Source: Bacteroidaceae bacterium | GTDB taxonomy: Bacteria > Bacteroidota > Bacteroidia > Bacteroidales > Bacteroidaceae | Length of the DNA: 64,000 bases | NCBI GenBank assembly: GCA_017466325.1 | Contig: JAFTUK010000024.1 | Span: 1 to 64,000, forward strand | Reading direction: 5' to 3' | Part shown: one piece after another, positions 8,582 to 16,218 of the stretch | Numbering within the stretch: position 1 is the stretch's first letter | Layout: the number at the start of each line of letters is the position of its first letter | The notes under the pieces: model-generated | The model's input: only the letters and a program-made list of their open reading frames with translations | Told to the model about the DNA's origin: nothing | Databases searched by the model: none | Position numbers and translations under genes: made by a program

Positions 8582-9753
8582 ACGTAACTGCCAATTGGGG
8601 ATCTACTGGTAAAATAGCCGAAGCAATTGGTATCTGTGCAATAAAACTGGGATGGGAAAGTAATATTGCGTATGGCAGATATTATAATCCTTCACAGTCT
8701 CATTTAATTAGCATAAGTTCTACGACAGAAACATTGTTGCATTATGCTGCACAAAGGATTATTGATAACGAAGGACTATGCTCTAAATATTCAACAAGAA
8801 AATTAATTAAAGAGATTAGACGAATAAATCCAGATATCATACAACTTCACAATATACATGATCATTATCTGAATTATCAGATGTTATTTGAATACCTAAA
8901 TAAAACGGATATAAAAGTAGTATGGACTTTTCATGATTGCTGGGCATTCACAGGACATTGCATGCATTTCGTTACCAAGAATTGTGAGAGGTGGAAAAAC
9001 GGTTGTCATCATTGTCCGCAAAAGGGAGAATATCCGAAATCTTTGTTGGATAGGTCAGCACAGAACTATGATTTGAAGAGGTCATTATTTAGTGCAAATA
9101 AAAATCTGAATATAGTTGCTTGTTCCGATTGGATTGCAGAATTTGTGAGAGAATCGTTTTTGAAAGAAAAGAAGATTCTGGTTATTCATAATGGAGTAGA
9201 TTTAAATGTGTTCAAACCATCATCTGCTAATAAAGAAAATAAAAAATTATTTAAGGTATTAGCTGTATCAAGTGTATGGACAAAAGAGAAAGGATTGTTT
9301 GATATCTGTAAATTGCGTGCATTATTTCCTAAAGATATCGAGATAGTATTAGTAGGAGTGTCTCCAAAACAGCAGAAGAATTTACCTGATGGCGTAATCG
9401 GTATCCAACGCACACAGAATGTTGGTGAATTAGTACAGTTATACAATGAAGCTGATGTCTTTATTAATCCGACGTATGCTGATAATTTCCCAACTGTAAA
9501 CCTTGAAGCCCTTGCATGCGGTACTCCTGTAATCACATACAATACTGGTGGTTCTCCAGAAGCAATAGACGAGAATACTGGCATTGTTGTGCCTCAAGGT
9601 GATTTAAAGGCATTAGCAGAAGCAATTCTCAAACTAAAGAAAGAACCTTTGTCTTCTGAGGCATGCCGCAAAAGGGCAGAAGTTTATTTTGATAAGGATA
9701 AATGCTTTAAACAGTATATTGATTTATATAACGAACTTATATCTTCACAATAA
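8560..9753 (+). CDS. Family 4 glycosyltransferase
   Basis: GT-B fold retaining glycosyltransferase of 397 residues. The start (MPRLLQINVTANWGSTGKIAE) has the glycine-rich donor-side loop seen in this subgroup. A cysteine-rich middle segment (WAFTGHC...C..WKNGCHHCPQ, about residues 127-152) is common to a Bacteroidetes capsule GT4 subgroup. The C-terminal donor site has NPTYADNFPTVNLEALACG near residue 305, including the EALACG loop expected for nucleotide-sugar binding. The gene overlaps the polymerase by 22 bases and is followed after 3 bases by an acyltransferase, so expression is coupled. Sugar specificity is unknown. Confidence 0.9.
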   Translation: MPRLLQINVTANWGSTGKIAEAIGICAIKLGWESNIAYGRYYNPSQSHLISISSTTETLLHYAAQRIIDNEGLCSKYSTRKLIKEIRRINPDIIQLHNIHDHYLNYQMLFEYLNKTDIKVVWTFHDCWAFTGHCMHFVTKNCERWKNGCHHCPQKGEYPKSLLDRSAQNYDLKRSLFSANKNLNIVACSDWIAEFVRESFLKEKKILVIHNGVDLNVFKPSSANKENKKLFKVLAVSSVWTKEKGLFDICKLRALFPKDIEIVLVGVSPKQQKNLPDGVIGIQRTQNVGELVQLYNEADVFINPTYADNFPTVNLEALACGTPVITYNTGGSPEAIDENTGIVVPQGDLKALAEAILKLKKEPLSSEACRKRAEVYFDKDKCFKQYIDLYNELISSQ

Positions 9754-9756
9754 CAG

Positions 9757-10326
9757 ATGTTAATACGTAAATTAGGTTTATATGCCAAGTATTGGCTTGC
9801 TAAGATAAGGTATCGTCATGCTGTTACTTTTAATGGTTATACGGTATGTTTTGCTTTTCCTGATAGTAAAATAGACTTTAAACTTGGCGATATAAAAACT
9901 GTTATCAATAGTGATTTCGTTAGCAATATGGTTGGTTTGTACCAGCGTACCATTATAGTTGCCCGTTATGGCGGTAAGGTTTCTATTGGTTCGGGATGTG
10001 GTATAAGCGGTTCTACAATATACGCAATGAAGGAAATTACTATAGGTGATAATGTGCTTATTGGTGGTAATTGCAAGATAATTGACAATGACTTTCATCC
10101 GTTACCTGCCTCTTTGCGTGTTGATCAGAAAACAGAGGATATAAAGAAACGTGCCATAATGATTGGTGATGGTTGCTTCATTGGGGCCAATTCCATCATT
10201 TTAAAAGGAACAACTTTAGGCAAGAATTGTGTTGTCGGTGCCGGAAGTGTCGTTTCAGGTTCATTCCCGGACAATGTGATAATTGCAGGAAATCCGGCTA
10301 AGATAATAAAGAATAACAATCCCTAA
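9757..10326 (+). CDS. Left-handed beta-helix acyltransferase
   Basis: Predicted O- or N-acetyltransferase of 189 residues acting on a sugar of the repeat unit. The central and C-terminal parts show hexapeptide repeats with the [IV]G period (SIGSGCGISG, ITIGDNVLIGG, MIGDGCFIGANSIILKG, VVGAGSVVSG) ending in the typical IIAGNPAKIIK. NDFHP near residue 109 supplies the likely catalytic histidine. The first 60 residues form a non-repeat cap. It begins 3 bases after the GT4 stop, and a nucleotidyltransferase-like gene follows 8 bases later. Acetyl-CoA is the usual donor; the acceptor is not known. Confidence 0.85.
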   Translation: MLIRKLGLYAKYWLAKIRYRHAVTFNGYTVCFAFPDSKIDFKLGDIKTVINSDFVSNMVGLYQRTIIVARYGGKVSIGSGCGISGSTIYAMKEITIGDNVLIGGNCKIIDNDFHPLPASLRVDQKTEDIKKRAIMIGDGCFIGANSIILKGTTLGKNCVVGAGSVVSGSFPDNVIIAGNPAKIIKNNNP

Positions 10327-10334
10327 TTTAAAGA

Positions 10335-11468
10335 ATGCCTTTTCTGGATAAGACATATCTACAGTTCTTGGCTCTTCTGCGTGCTGGTTTATGGGGCAAG
10401 CCGGAGAACGAACAAATATTCCATCCGGATGTGGACTGGAGCGAGGTTATGCGTGTGGCAAGGGAGCAGGCGTGTCTGGGTATAACAATTGATGGATTGG
10501 GGCATTTGCAATCTTGCAAACCAGACAAGAAACTGTTGATGGAGTGGTTCTCGTCTGTTCAACAGATTGAACACACAAATTATGTACAGTACCATGCTAT
10601 TGTTTCAATAATATCCAAATATAGGGAAAATAAAATTGAACCAGTTTTACTGAAAGGACAGAGTGTGGCCCAATATTATCGTAATCCAAAACATAGGCAA
10701 GGTGGAGATATTGATTTGTATTTAAAAGATGCTTATGATGAGGCTAATGCTATAATAGGGAATTTGCCAAATGCCAGAGGGCATGAGGAAACGATATACC
10801 ATAAGTCTTTTTCCGTTTCTGGACAAGAGATAGAGAACCATAGATGTCTCGTGCATTTCTATAACAAGAAAAATCAGAAAGCATGGGAGTCAGTCATGTC
10901 CAATTGTTCTCATATAACAGAACGTGTAGATTTGTCTAATGATGATGGCAGAACTTTCCCCTTGACGGTACTGAATCCCCAGATGAATGCAATCTACCTT
11001 TATCTACATCTGCAACATCATCTGTTGCAAACTGGTGTTGGATTGCGTCAGGTTTGTGATTGGGCTTGCTTATGGAAGGAGGGGGAAAAGGATATTGATA
11101 AGGAACTGTTCTTGAAGGTGGTGGATACGCTGCCAATAAAGAGGTGCATGAGTGCCTTGACATGGATTTTGGTCAACTATTTGGGTTTGCCTTCTGGGGT
11201 TATTCCTTTGGATATAAACAACCGAAAGGTGGAAAAAGACGGAGAACTGTTGCTGAAGGTGATATTGGAGGGGGGGAACTTTGGCTTGGAAACAGGAGTG
11301 ATGGATGGTTTTGTTAGGAACAGACATTGGAATAATATGAAATCGTATGCCGTTGCTCTTAGGCATATGATGAGAGTAAGGCGGTTATGCCCAAGTGAAG
11401 TTGATGCCTATATCAGGTATTGGGTAATGGACAAGATCAGGACAAAATTGCGAAATGCACAGGCCTGA
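10335..11468 (+). CDS. NTP_transf_5-like nucleotidyltransferase family protein
   Basis: Protein of 377 residues resembling the uncharacterised nucleotidyltransferase family found in polysaccharide loci. Its core PVLLKGQSVAQYY (103-115) followed by RQGGDIDLYL (121-130) supplies a GG-DID motif with Asp125 and Asp127, the carboxylates expected to bind metal in nucleotidyltransferase folds. The rest is mostly helical. Base composition is less AT-rich than in the preceding genes. It starts 8 bases after the acyltransferase, in the same operon. Its nucleotide and target are unknown; roles proposed for such proteins are not established. Confidence 0.75.
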   Translation: MPFLDKTYLQFLALLRAGLWGKPENEQIFHPDVDWSEVMRVAREQACLGITIDGLGHLQSCKPDKKLLMEWFSSVQQIEHTNYVQYHAIVSIISKYRENKIEPVLLKGQSVAQYYRNPKHRQGGDIDLYLKDAYDEANAIIGNLPNARGHEETIYHKSFSVSGQEIENHRCLVHFYNKKNQKAWESVMSNCSHITERVDLSNDDGRTFPLTVLNPQMNAIYLYLHLQHHLLQTGVGLRQVCDWACLWKEGEKDIDKELFLKVVDTLPIKRCMSALTWILVNYLGLPSGVIPLDINNRKVEKDGELLLKVILEGGNFGLETGVMDGFVRNRHWNNMKSYAVALRHMMRVRRLCPSEVDAYIRYWVMDKIRTKLRNAQA

Positions 11469-11569
11469 GGGACGTGATGAGACGACATTGTTGTTCACTT
11501 GCTTTTGGGTGTAGAAGAATGTTTCGCGGATGTTAACAATGTTTGGAGTACCTCCTCCAAATATAATAA

Positions 11570-11620
11570 TCCCTCTCAGTGAGGGACAGAATTGAGTAAA
11601 ACTATCTCTCATTGAGGGAA
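11570..11620. repeat. Two short dyad repeats before last GT gene
   Basis: TCCCTCTCAGTGAGGGA (about 11572-11588) is a small hairpin sequence, and a diverged copy (TCTCTCATTGAGGGA) follows about 30 bases later, just before the 11634 start. The 165-base gap is the largest inside the polysaccharide locus. The pair may be an attenuator or a leftover repeat; no promoter box was found. Confidence 0.4.
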
Positions 11621-11633
11621 AATAGCATAACTT

Positions 11634-12473
11634 ATGAAAATTTCCATTATTACTGCTACTTATAATAGTGCTGCTACAGTTAGTGATACGTTGGAGAGCT
11701 TGCTGAGGCAGAGTTACAAGAATTATGAGCTCATCATAAAGGATGGAGGGAGTAAGGATGACACTTTGGAAATCTGCCGCTCATACGAGCCTGCTTTTGA
11801 TGGCAGAATGAAGATAATATCTTGCCCAGATAAGGGATTGTATGATGCCATGAACCAGGGCATAAAGGCTGCAACAGGTGATGTGGTGGGAATTCTTAAT
11901 TCTGACGATTTCTACACATCTTTTGACGTGCTGATGGCCATTGCGCGCCAGTTTGAACGTACACCTGAAATAGATGCGGTTTATGGTGATATTCATTATG
12001 TTGACTGGGATGATACCACACGACTTAAGCGTTACTATTCCTCCCGTCTGTTCAGACCGGGTTGGATGAGGCTGGGTTTTATGCCCGCCCATCCCTCGTT
12101 CTATTGCCGAAAGAGTGTGTATGAGAACTTTCGTTTGAATGTTTCTTCCATAGATGGATGGAAAGGCGAAACGGATTGTGCATATTTCAATACGACCTAT
12201 AAGATTGCTGCAGATTTTGAATGCTTGCTTCGCATGCTGTATTGTGGCAAGATTAAGACGGCTTATATCTGGAAGGACTTTGTCACTATGCGACATGGAG
12301 GTGCAAGTTCAAGCGGTTCGGCCGCTCATAAACAAATTAATCGCGAACATCTGCGTGCTTTGAAGGAAAATGGCATCTATTCGAATATAGCAATACTTAG
12401 TTTGCGCTATATATACAAAATAGGTGAACTGGCACTGGGGAGAATAAGGCGGACAGCGAGTGTTTTCGCATAG
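11634..12473 (+). CDS. Family 2 glycosyltransferase, WcaA-like
   Basis: GT-A glycosyltransferase of 279 residues, the length of compact capsule GT2 enzymes. It has ISIITATYNSA at 3-13, IIKDGGSKDDT at 34-44, a conserved DKGLYDAMNQGI stretch at 66-77 and the metal-binding SDD at 90-92. A C-terminal basic helix (LRYIYKIGELALGRIRR) probably sits at the membrane. A 165-base gap with two dyads separates it from the upstream genes, so it may have separate control, but strand and function fit the same locus. Composition is closer to the chromosomal average than genes 797-10326. Donor sugar unknown. Confidence 0.9.
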   Translation: MKISIITATYNSAATVSDTLESLLRQSYKNYELIIKDGGSKDDTLEICRSYEPAFDGRMKIISCPDKGLYDAMNQGIKAATGDVVGILNSDDFYTSFDVLMAIARQFERTPEIDAVYGDIHYVDWDDTTRLKRYYSSRLFRPGWMRLGFMPAHPSFYCRKSVYENFRLNVSSIDGWKGETDCAYFNTTYKIAADFECLLRMLYCGKIKTAYIWKDFVTMRHGGASSSGSAAHKQINREHLRALKENGIYSNIAILSLRYIYKIGELALGRIRRTASVFA

Positions 12474-12633
12474 ATATATTATTTTACCGGACGCCAATAA
12501 TTATTAATCCAAATCATCCATTAGACTGTTACTAGCTAATGAGGGCATATTTTCCCCTTCTCTTTCATCGCTTCTCGGTTTCAATGGTCATTAGCATCAT
12601 AACGCAATGACCGATTTGGGATTATTTGAATAG

Positions 12634-12680
12634 TACAAAAAGCAGGATTGCACGTTCAAGGTGCAATCCTGCTTTTTGTA
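12634..12680. terminator. Bidirectional rho-independent terminator, 20-bp stem
   Basis: A perfect 20-base stem (12634-12653 with 12661-12680) closes a 7-base loop, with A-runs on the left and T-runs on the right of the GC core AGCAGGATTGCAC. It can stop the polysaccharide operon from the left and the TPR gene from the right. Confidence 0.9.
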
Positions 12681-12697
12681 TGTTGTCGTATGTTGGC

Positions 12698-14107
12698 TTA
12701 CTTCTGGTTCCAGAAGTCTTCCTCGGCCTTCTTCTTGCGCATGTACTCGTTGTACTCGGCCTGCATTCTTGCGTTGGTAGCCTGCTGTGCAATGGCCTCG
12801 TTGAGGCGCTTCTTCATGTCCTCGGCACGGTTGGCGTATGTGATGTCGGCCTGGCCAGCCTTGTCGCAATAGGCAACAGCACCCTTCAGGTCGTGTGCCT
12901 TGATGAGGCTCATGGCCATCTGCCAGTAAGCGGCACCGGTGAGGGCTGGGTTGAAGGCGATTGCCTTGTTGATGTATTCCTCACCCTTGGCGAAACCGCC
13001 GCTGGAGATGAGAGCCTGGGCAACCTTGATGCATATTCTGCCACGTGTGGCGTCATCGGCAGCAAGTTCCAGAGCCTTGTCGTAGTAGGAGAGGGCTTCG
13101 GTAGCCTTGCCGTCCTTCTGTGCCTTCTGTGCCAGACCGATGGAGGCGGTGAAAGTGGGCTGGATGTCGTAGGCTGCCTTGGCATATACGAAATAGATGG
13201 AGTCGTTGTCGCAACCGTTCTGGGCCATCAGGTTCAGAGAGGAGTTCAACTTGGCTACATCGTTTTTGTATACATCAAACTTCTTGGTGTAGATGGCAAT
13301 GATCTGTTCGCGGTCGGCAGCACCACTGTTTGCAAAGGTCTGCTCGATAAGAGCCAGAGGGCCTTCGTACTTTGCCAGCAGTTTCTGTGCCTTGGCATCA
13401 TCGCTGGCAGCCTTGGCCTCTTTGGCCAGCTGGAGCATGGTTTCGCAAGCGTCCTTAGAGTCCAGATAGTCCTGCAGATACTGCTCGCGCAGAGCGTTGG
13501 GAGCGCTCTTGTACATGGCGTCTGAGGTCAGGAAGAAGTTCTGGAGCACGGAACCTTCTACCTCGCGGCCGCCCTTCTCGTTAATCATGCGGATAGCGTC
13601 GGAATAGTTCTTGTAGCTGGTGTTCAGGGTGTAGTTTGAACCAGGAGTAGAGGGAGCGGTCCAGTTGTAGTAGTCGGCCTTGATTGCGAGAACGTCACCA
13701 AGAGTGCTCTTCAGGTTCTCTCTCTTCTCCATGCTGTTGAGGGTGTCCAAACGGGCTGCACGCTGGTCGAACATGTACATCAGGTCGTTGAAGTATTCCA
13801 ACTTCTTGGTCTGGTCCTGTTCGGCTATAATCAGTTGGTAAAGCATGAAGGGGGCATGACCCTTGTAGAGGCCAGAGATGGCGTATGGGGCGTGCTTCAT
13901 GAGCCATTTCCATGAAATGTGGGCGTCTTTCCAGTTCTTGTTCTCAATGCCCATCTGGAAACTGCTGATGTGTCCGCGACCTACAACAACGCTGTCTTCG
14001 CCGGCTGTGGCCGCAATTCTCTCGTCGATGGTCGCTCCTTCAAACTGTGCCATGGCAGCAGATGCAAATGTTGCCAGGCATGCAAAAGCAAGTGTTCTGA
14101 TTTTCAT
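12698..14107 (-). CDS. Secreted tetratricopeptide-repeat protein
   Basis: Protein of 469 residues with a Sec signal peptide (MKIRTLAFACLATFASAAMAQ, cleavage likely after residue 20), so periplasmic or outer-membrane associated. The body is helical, and TPR-like units are clearest in the C-terminal third: EALSYYDKALELAADD, KGEEYINKAIAFNPAL and KGAVAYCDKAGQAD. The C-terminal tail is charged (EYNEYMRKKKAEEDF). The family is common in Bacteroidales without a known task; a scaffold role is inferred only from the repeats. It faces the polysaccharide locus and shares its terminator. A small lipoprotein gene lies 26 bases upstream on the same strand, so they may be co-transcribed. Confidence 0.8.
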   Translation of the reverse strand: MKIRTLAFACLATFASAAMAQFEGATIDERIAATAGEDSVVVGRGHISSFQMGIENKNWKDAHISWKWLMKHAPYAISGLYKGHAPFMLYQLIIAEQDQTKKLEYFNDLMYMFDQRAARLDTLNSMEKRENLKSTLGDVLAIKADYYNWTAPSTPGSNYTLNTSYKNYSDAIRMINEKGGREVEGSVLQNFFLTSDAMYKSAPNALREQYLQDYLDSKDACETMLQLAKEAKAASDDAKAQKLLAKYEGPLALIEQTFANSGAADREQIIAIYTKKFDVYKNDVAKLNSSLNLMAQNGCDNDSIYFVYAKAAYDIQPTFTASIGLAQKAQKDGKATEALSYYDKALELAADDATRGRICIKVAQALISSGGFAKGEEYINKAIAFNPALTGAAYWQMAMSLIKAHDLKGAVAYCDKAGQADITYANRAEDMKKRLNEAIAQQATNARMQAEYNEYMRKKKAEEDFWNQK

Positions 14108-14133
14108 AATTGTCTGTTATATTCTTTTTGTGA

Positions 14134-14550
14134 TTATTCTTCCATTCGTACATTCTCGGTCCAAAGTTCCTGCATCTCTGTGACGTTTACGGCTTTTACG
14201 AGTGTTTCTCCTCCGTCGGTGGTGGTAAGGCAGAAACGGTCAGTATAGTTCCTGATGCTACCGTAGATGATACCTGGTTTTCCGGTAATTTCGCTTTCCT
14301 TGTTGATGTAGAGTGTATCCCCTTTGTCGGTGATGAATTCCAGTACGCTCATTCCGGTTCTTTCTCCCAAATGTCCCCACAAGGCGTCTTCTGGCATGGT
14401 TATGACCAACAGGGTGTCGCGGGAAGGCGCGTCGGGCTTTTTAATTTGGGTGTTTGGCTGATGTGGCCCGTCTGAGGTCCTCCCGTTGTGGCATGCTCCA
14501 ATACTCATTCCACAGATAAGTACTGTGAATATGTAGACTATCTTTCTCAT
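14134..14550 (-). CDS. Small lipoprotein of unknown function
   Basis: Protein of 138 residues from the ATG at 14550; a GTG at 14559 would add three residues. It has a lipoprotein signal (MRKIVYIFTVLICGMSIGAC, lipobox SIGAC) and would be anchored in a membrane. The mature part is mostly beta-like and I do not recognise a family. A TACCTTTG box on the minus strand at 14559-14566 ends only 8 bases before the ATG, which predicts a leader of a few bases at most. It lies directly upstream of the TPR protein gene and may share its transcript. Confidence 0.7.
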   Translation of the reverse strand: MRKIVYIFTVLICGMSIGACHNGRTSDGPHQPNTQIKKPDAPSRDTLLVITMPEDALWGHLGERTGMSVLEFITDKGDTLYINKESEITGKPGIIYGSIRNYTDRFCLTTTDGGETLVKAVNVTEMQELWTENVRMEE

Positions 14551-14651
14551 GTTGCGCACAAAGGTAGTGCTTTTTCTGCATAAAAGGTAGGTTCGTTCCT
14601 TTAAAATTCAAAAAATAGTCCAAATAGAAGGTCAAATTATCCAAAATACAC

Positions 14652-14659
14652 TATCTTTG
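14652..14659 (+). promoter_or_regulatory. Promoter -7 box for the antiporter gene
   Basis: TATCTTTG matches the Bacteroidales TAnnTTTG box and lies 67 bases before the antiporter start. No perfect TTTG is seen 19-21 bases upstream, so this is a partial match. Confidence 0.55.
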
Positions 14660-14725
14660 CACACAATTTTTGTAAAACCGTGCTATGCACGTTATAATAT
14701 TAAATAGGTATAGGAGATTAAATCA

Positions 14726-15673
14726 ATGTTTTTGGACATCGTTTTGCTTTTAGTTGGAATTGCAGTAGTCGTGTGGGGTGCAGACAAGTTCACCGACGGA
14801 GCGTCCAGCATGGCTCGCAGATGGAATGTCAGTGAGATGGTAATCGGTCTTACGGTGGTGGCCATGGGCACCAGTATGCCCGAGTTTGTGGTAAGTTTTT
14901 TCAGCGCATTGGAGGGTAGTGCCGACATGAGTGTGGGCAATGTCGTTGGCAGCAATATCTTCAATGTCTTGTTGATTGTAGGTTTGTCTGCGATGATGAT
15001 GTCCATGTCGTTGACAAAGAAACTGCTGACGAGAGATATTCTCTTTGTGATATATTCCTCGCTTATCCTGGTAGCATTGTCTCAGGACGGAACATTGAGC
15101 AGATGGGACGCACTTGTCCTGCTGATGTGCTTCAGCATGTACATGATATATTCATATAATGTTGCGCGTAGCGGAGAGGAGCAGGAAGATGGCGTCGGAA
15201 TTATATATGGTTGGGGCAAGACCTTGCTCTATATGCTGATTGGTTTGGTATGCCTTGTAGGCGGTGGCCAGTTGCTTGTGTCCAGCGCTTCGTCTTTGGC
15301 CACATCGTGCGGAATGAGCGAAAGGGTAGTGGGGCTTACCATCCTTGCCGCGGGTACCAGTTTGCCGGAGTTGGCCACCAGCATTGTTGCCGCAAGAAAG
15401 GGCAGCAAGGGGTTGGCGTTGGGCAATGCCATAGGCAGTAACCTGTTAAATATCTTCTTTATACTGGGTACCAGTGCCTTTATCTGCCCGATGAACATCA
15501 AGGGTATCGGAACGCTTGACTGGATTGCACTGGTGGGCAGTGGCATAGTGCTGTTCGTATTCGGAGGCACCGGCCACAAGATAACAAAAATGGAGGGCGC
15601 GGTAATGATTGCCTTGTACGTCCTGTATATGGTTGCCCTGGTGATGGGGTGGCAGGTCAATCTCGGTTTTTAA
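14726..15673 (+). CDS. Calcium/sodium antiporter, CaCA family (YrbG-like)
   Basis: Inner-membrane exchanger of 315 residues, normal for the bacterial family, probably exporting Ca2+ against Na+ or H+. Two inverted-topology alpha repeats are clear: GLTVVAMGTSMPEFVVSFFSA near residue 40 with GNVVGSNIFN near 72, and GLTILAAGTSLPELATSIVAA near 205 with GNAIGSNLLN near 233. Each GTSxPE supplies the ion-binding glutamate. About ten membrane segments are present. Its last 17 bases overlap the convergent gene at 15657. A TATCTTTG promoter box lies at 14652. Confidence 0.93.
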   Translation: MFLDIVLLLVGIAVVVWGADKFTDGASSMARRWNVSEMVIGLTVVAMGTSMPEFVVSFFSALEGSADMSVGNVVGSNIFNVLLIVGLSAMMMSMSLTKKLLTRDILFVIYSSLILVALSQDGTLSRWDALVLLMCFSMYMIYSYNVARSGEEQEDGVGIIYGWGKTLLYMLIGLVCLVGGGQLLVSSASSLATSCGMSERVVGLTILAAGTSLPELATSIVAARKGSKGLALGNAIGSNLLNIFFILGTSAFICPMNIKGIGTLDWIALVGSGIVLFVFGGTGHKITKMEGAVMIALYVLYMVALVMGWQVNLGF

Positions 15674-16067
15674 TCATTTTCAGAGTGGGCGTAATCTTGT
15701 GAAGTTTGCGCCCCTCTGCTCTTTTTACCACGGTGGAACCGAGAAGTTTCAGCGTGTATGTGGAATCTGATGTTTGAGTCAGTTCTGCTTCCTGGGTTTC
15801 GCTGCCCATGTCGTTGGAAAGCCTGAGTATGGCTTTGTCCTTCTTTATCTGAAACGAAGTTACTGTCCATACCCCGTAAATATTTCCGCCCAGGTAACCG
15901 TTCATGGGACCGAACATCTCCATGCCGGGGACTTCAATGCTTTCCTCGTACAAGTCAATGTCCAGGGTTATCTTTTCTTTCGGGTCGGTTAAACTGAGTT
16001 TCCATGGTTTGCCGGCATGGATGGCAAGGCATAGCGACAATGCAAGTAATGCAAAAAAATGTCTCAT
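15657..16067 (-). CDS. Small secreted protein of unknown function
   Basis: Protein of 136 residues with a Sec signal peptide (MRHFFALLALSLCLAIHAG). The mature part is predicted beta-rich, with a glycine-rich centre (MNGYLGGNIYGVW) and a basic end (KRAEGRKLHKITPTLKMIKNRD). It resembles short periplasmic proteins of Bacteroidales but I do not recognise a named family. It converges on the antiporter gene and overlaps its end by 17 bases, so the two transcripts would be antisense at their 3' ends. Confidence 0.65.
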   Translation of the reverse strand: MRHFFALLALSLCLAIHAGKPWKLSLTDPKEKITLDIDLYEESIEVPGMEMFGPMNGYLGGNIYGVWTVTSFQIKKDKAILRLSNDMGSETQEAELTQTSDSTYTLKLLGSTVVKRAEGRKLHKITPTLKMIKNRD

Positions 16068-16170
16068 TTCCGTATGTGCTTATATTTGCAAATGCCTTGC
16101 AAAGTTATTCAAAAAGGGAGAATAAGTGATAAAATGACAGCGGTTTTTATGTTTTTTAAATAATAATTTG

Positions 16171-16178
16171 TATCTTTG
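16171..16178 (+). promoter_or_regulatory. Promoter -7 box for the glycogen synthase operon
   Basis: TATCTTTG at 16171-16178 matches TAnnTTTG, with a T-rich stretch about 20 bases upstream. Transcription would begin near 16185, giving a leader of about 35 bases before the ATG at 16219. Confidence 0.65.
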
Positions 16179-16218
16179 CACGCGATTTAAGATATTTTTT
16201 AAGACAACAACTATCATA

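Noticed and set aside
12565..12625. Small dyad (GGTCATT / AATGACC) as a regulatory site
   Set aside because: Only 7-base arms with a 13-base loop, next to a much stronger terminator; no support for function.
12626..13525. Open frame of 299 codons on the + strand opposite the TPR gene
   Set aside because: It is antisense to a clear TPR gene with a signal peptide; its amino-acid content (Val, Leu, Cys, Gly runs) is that of a shadow frame.
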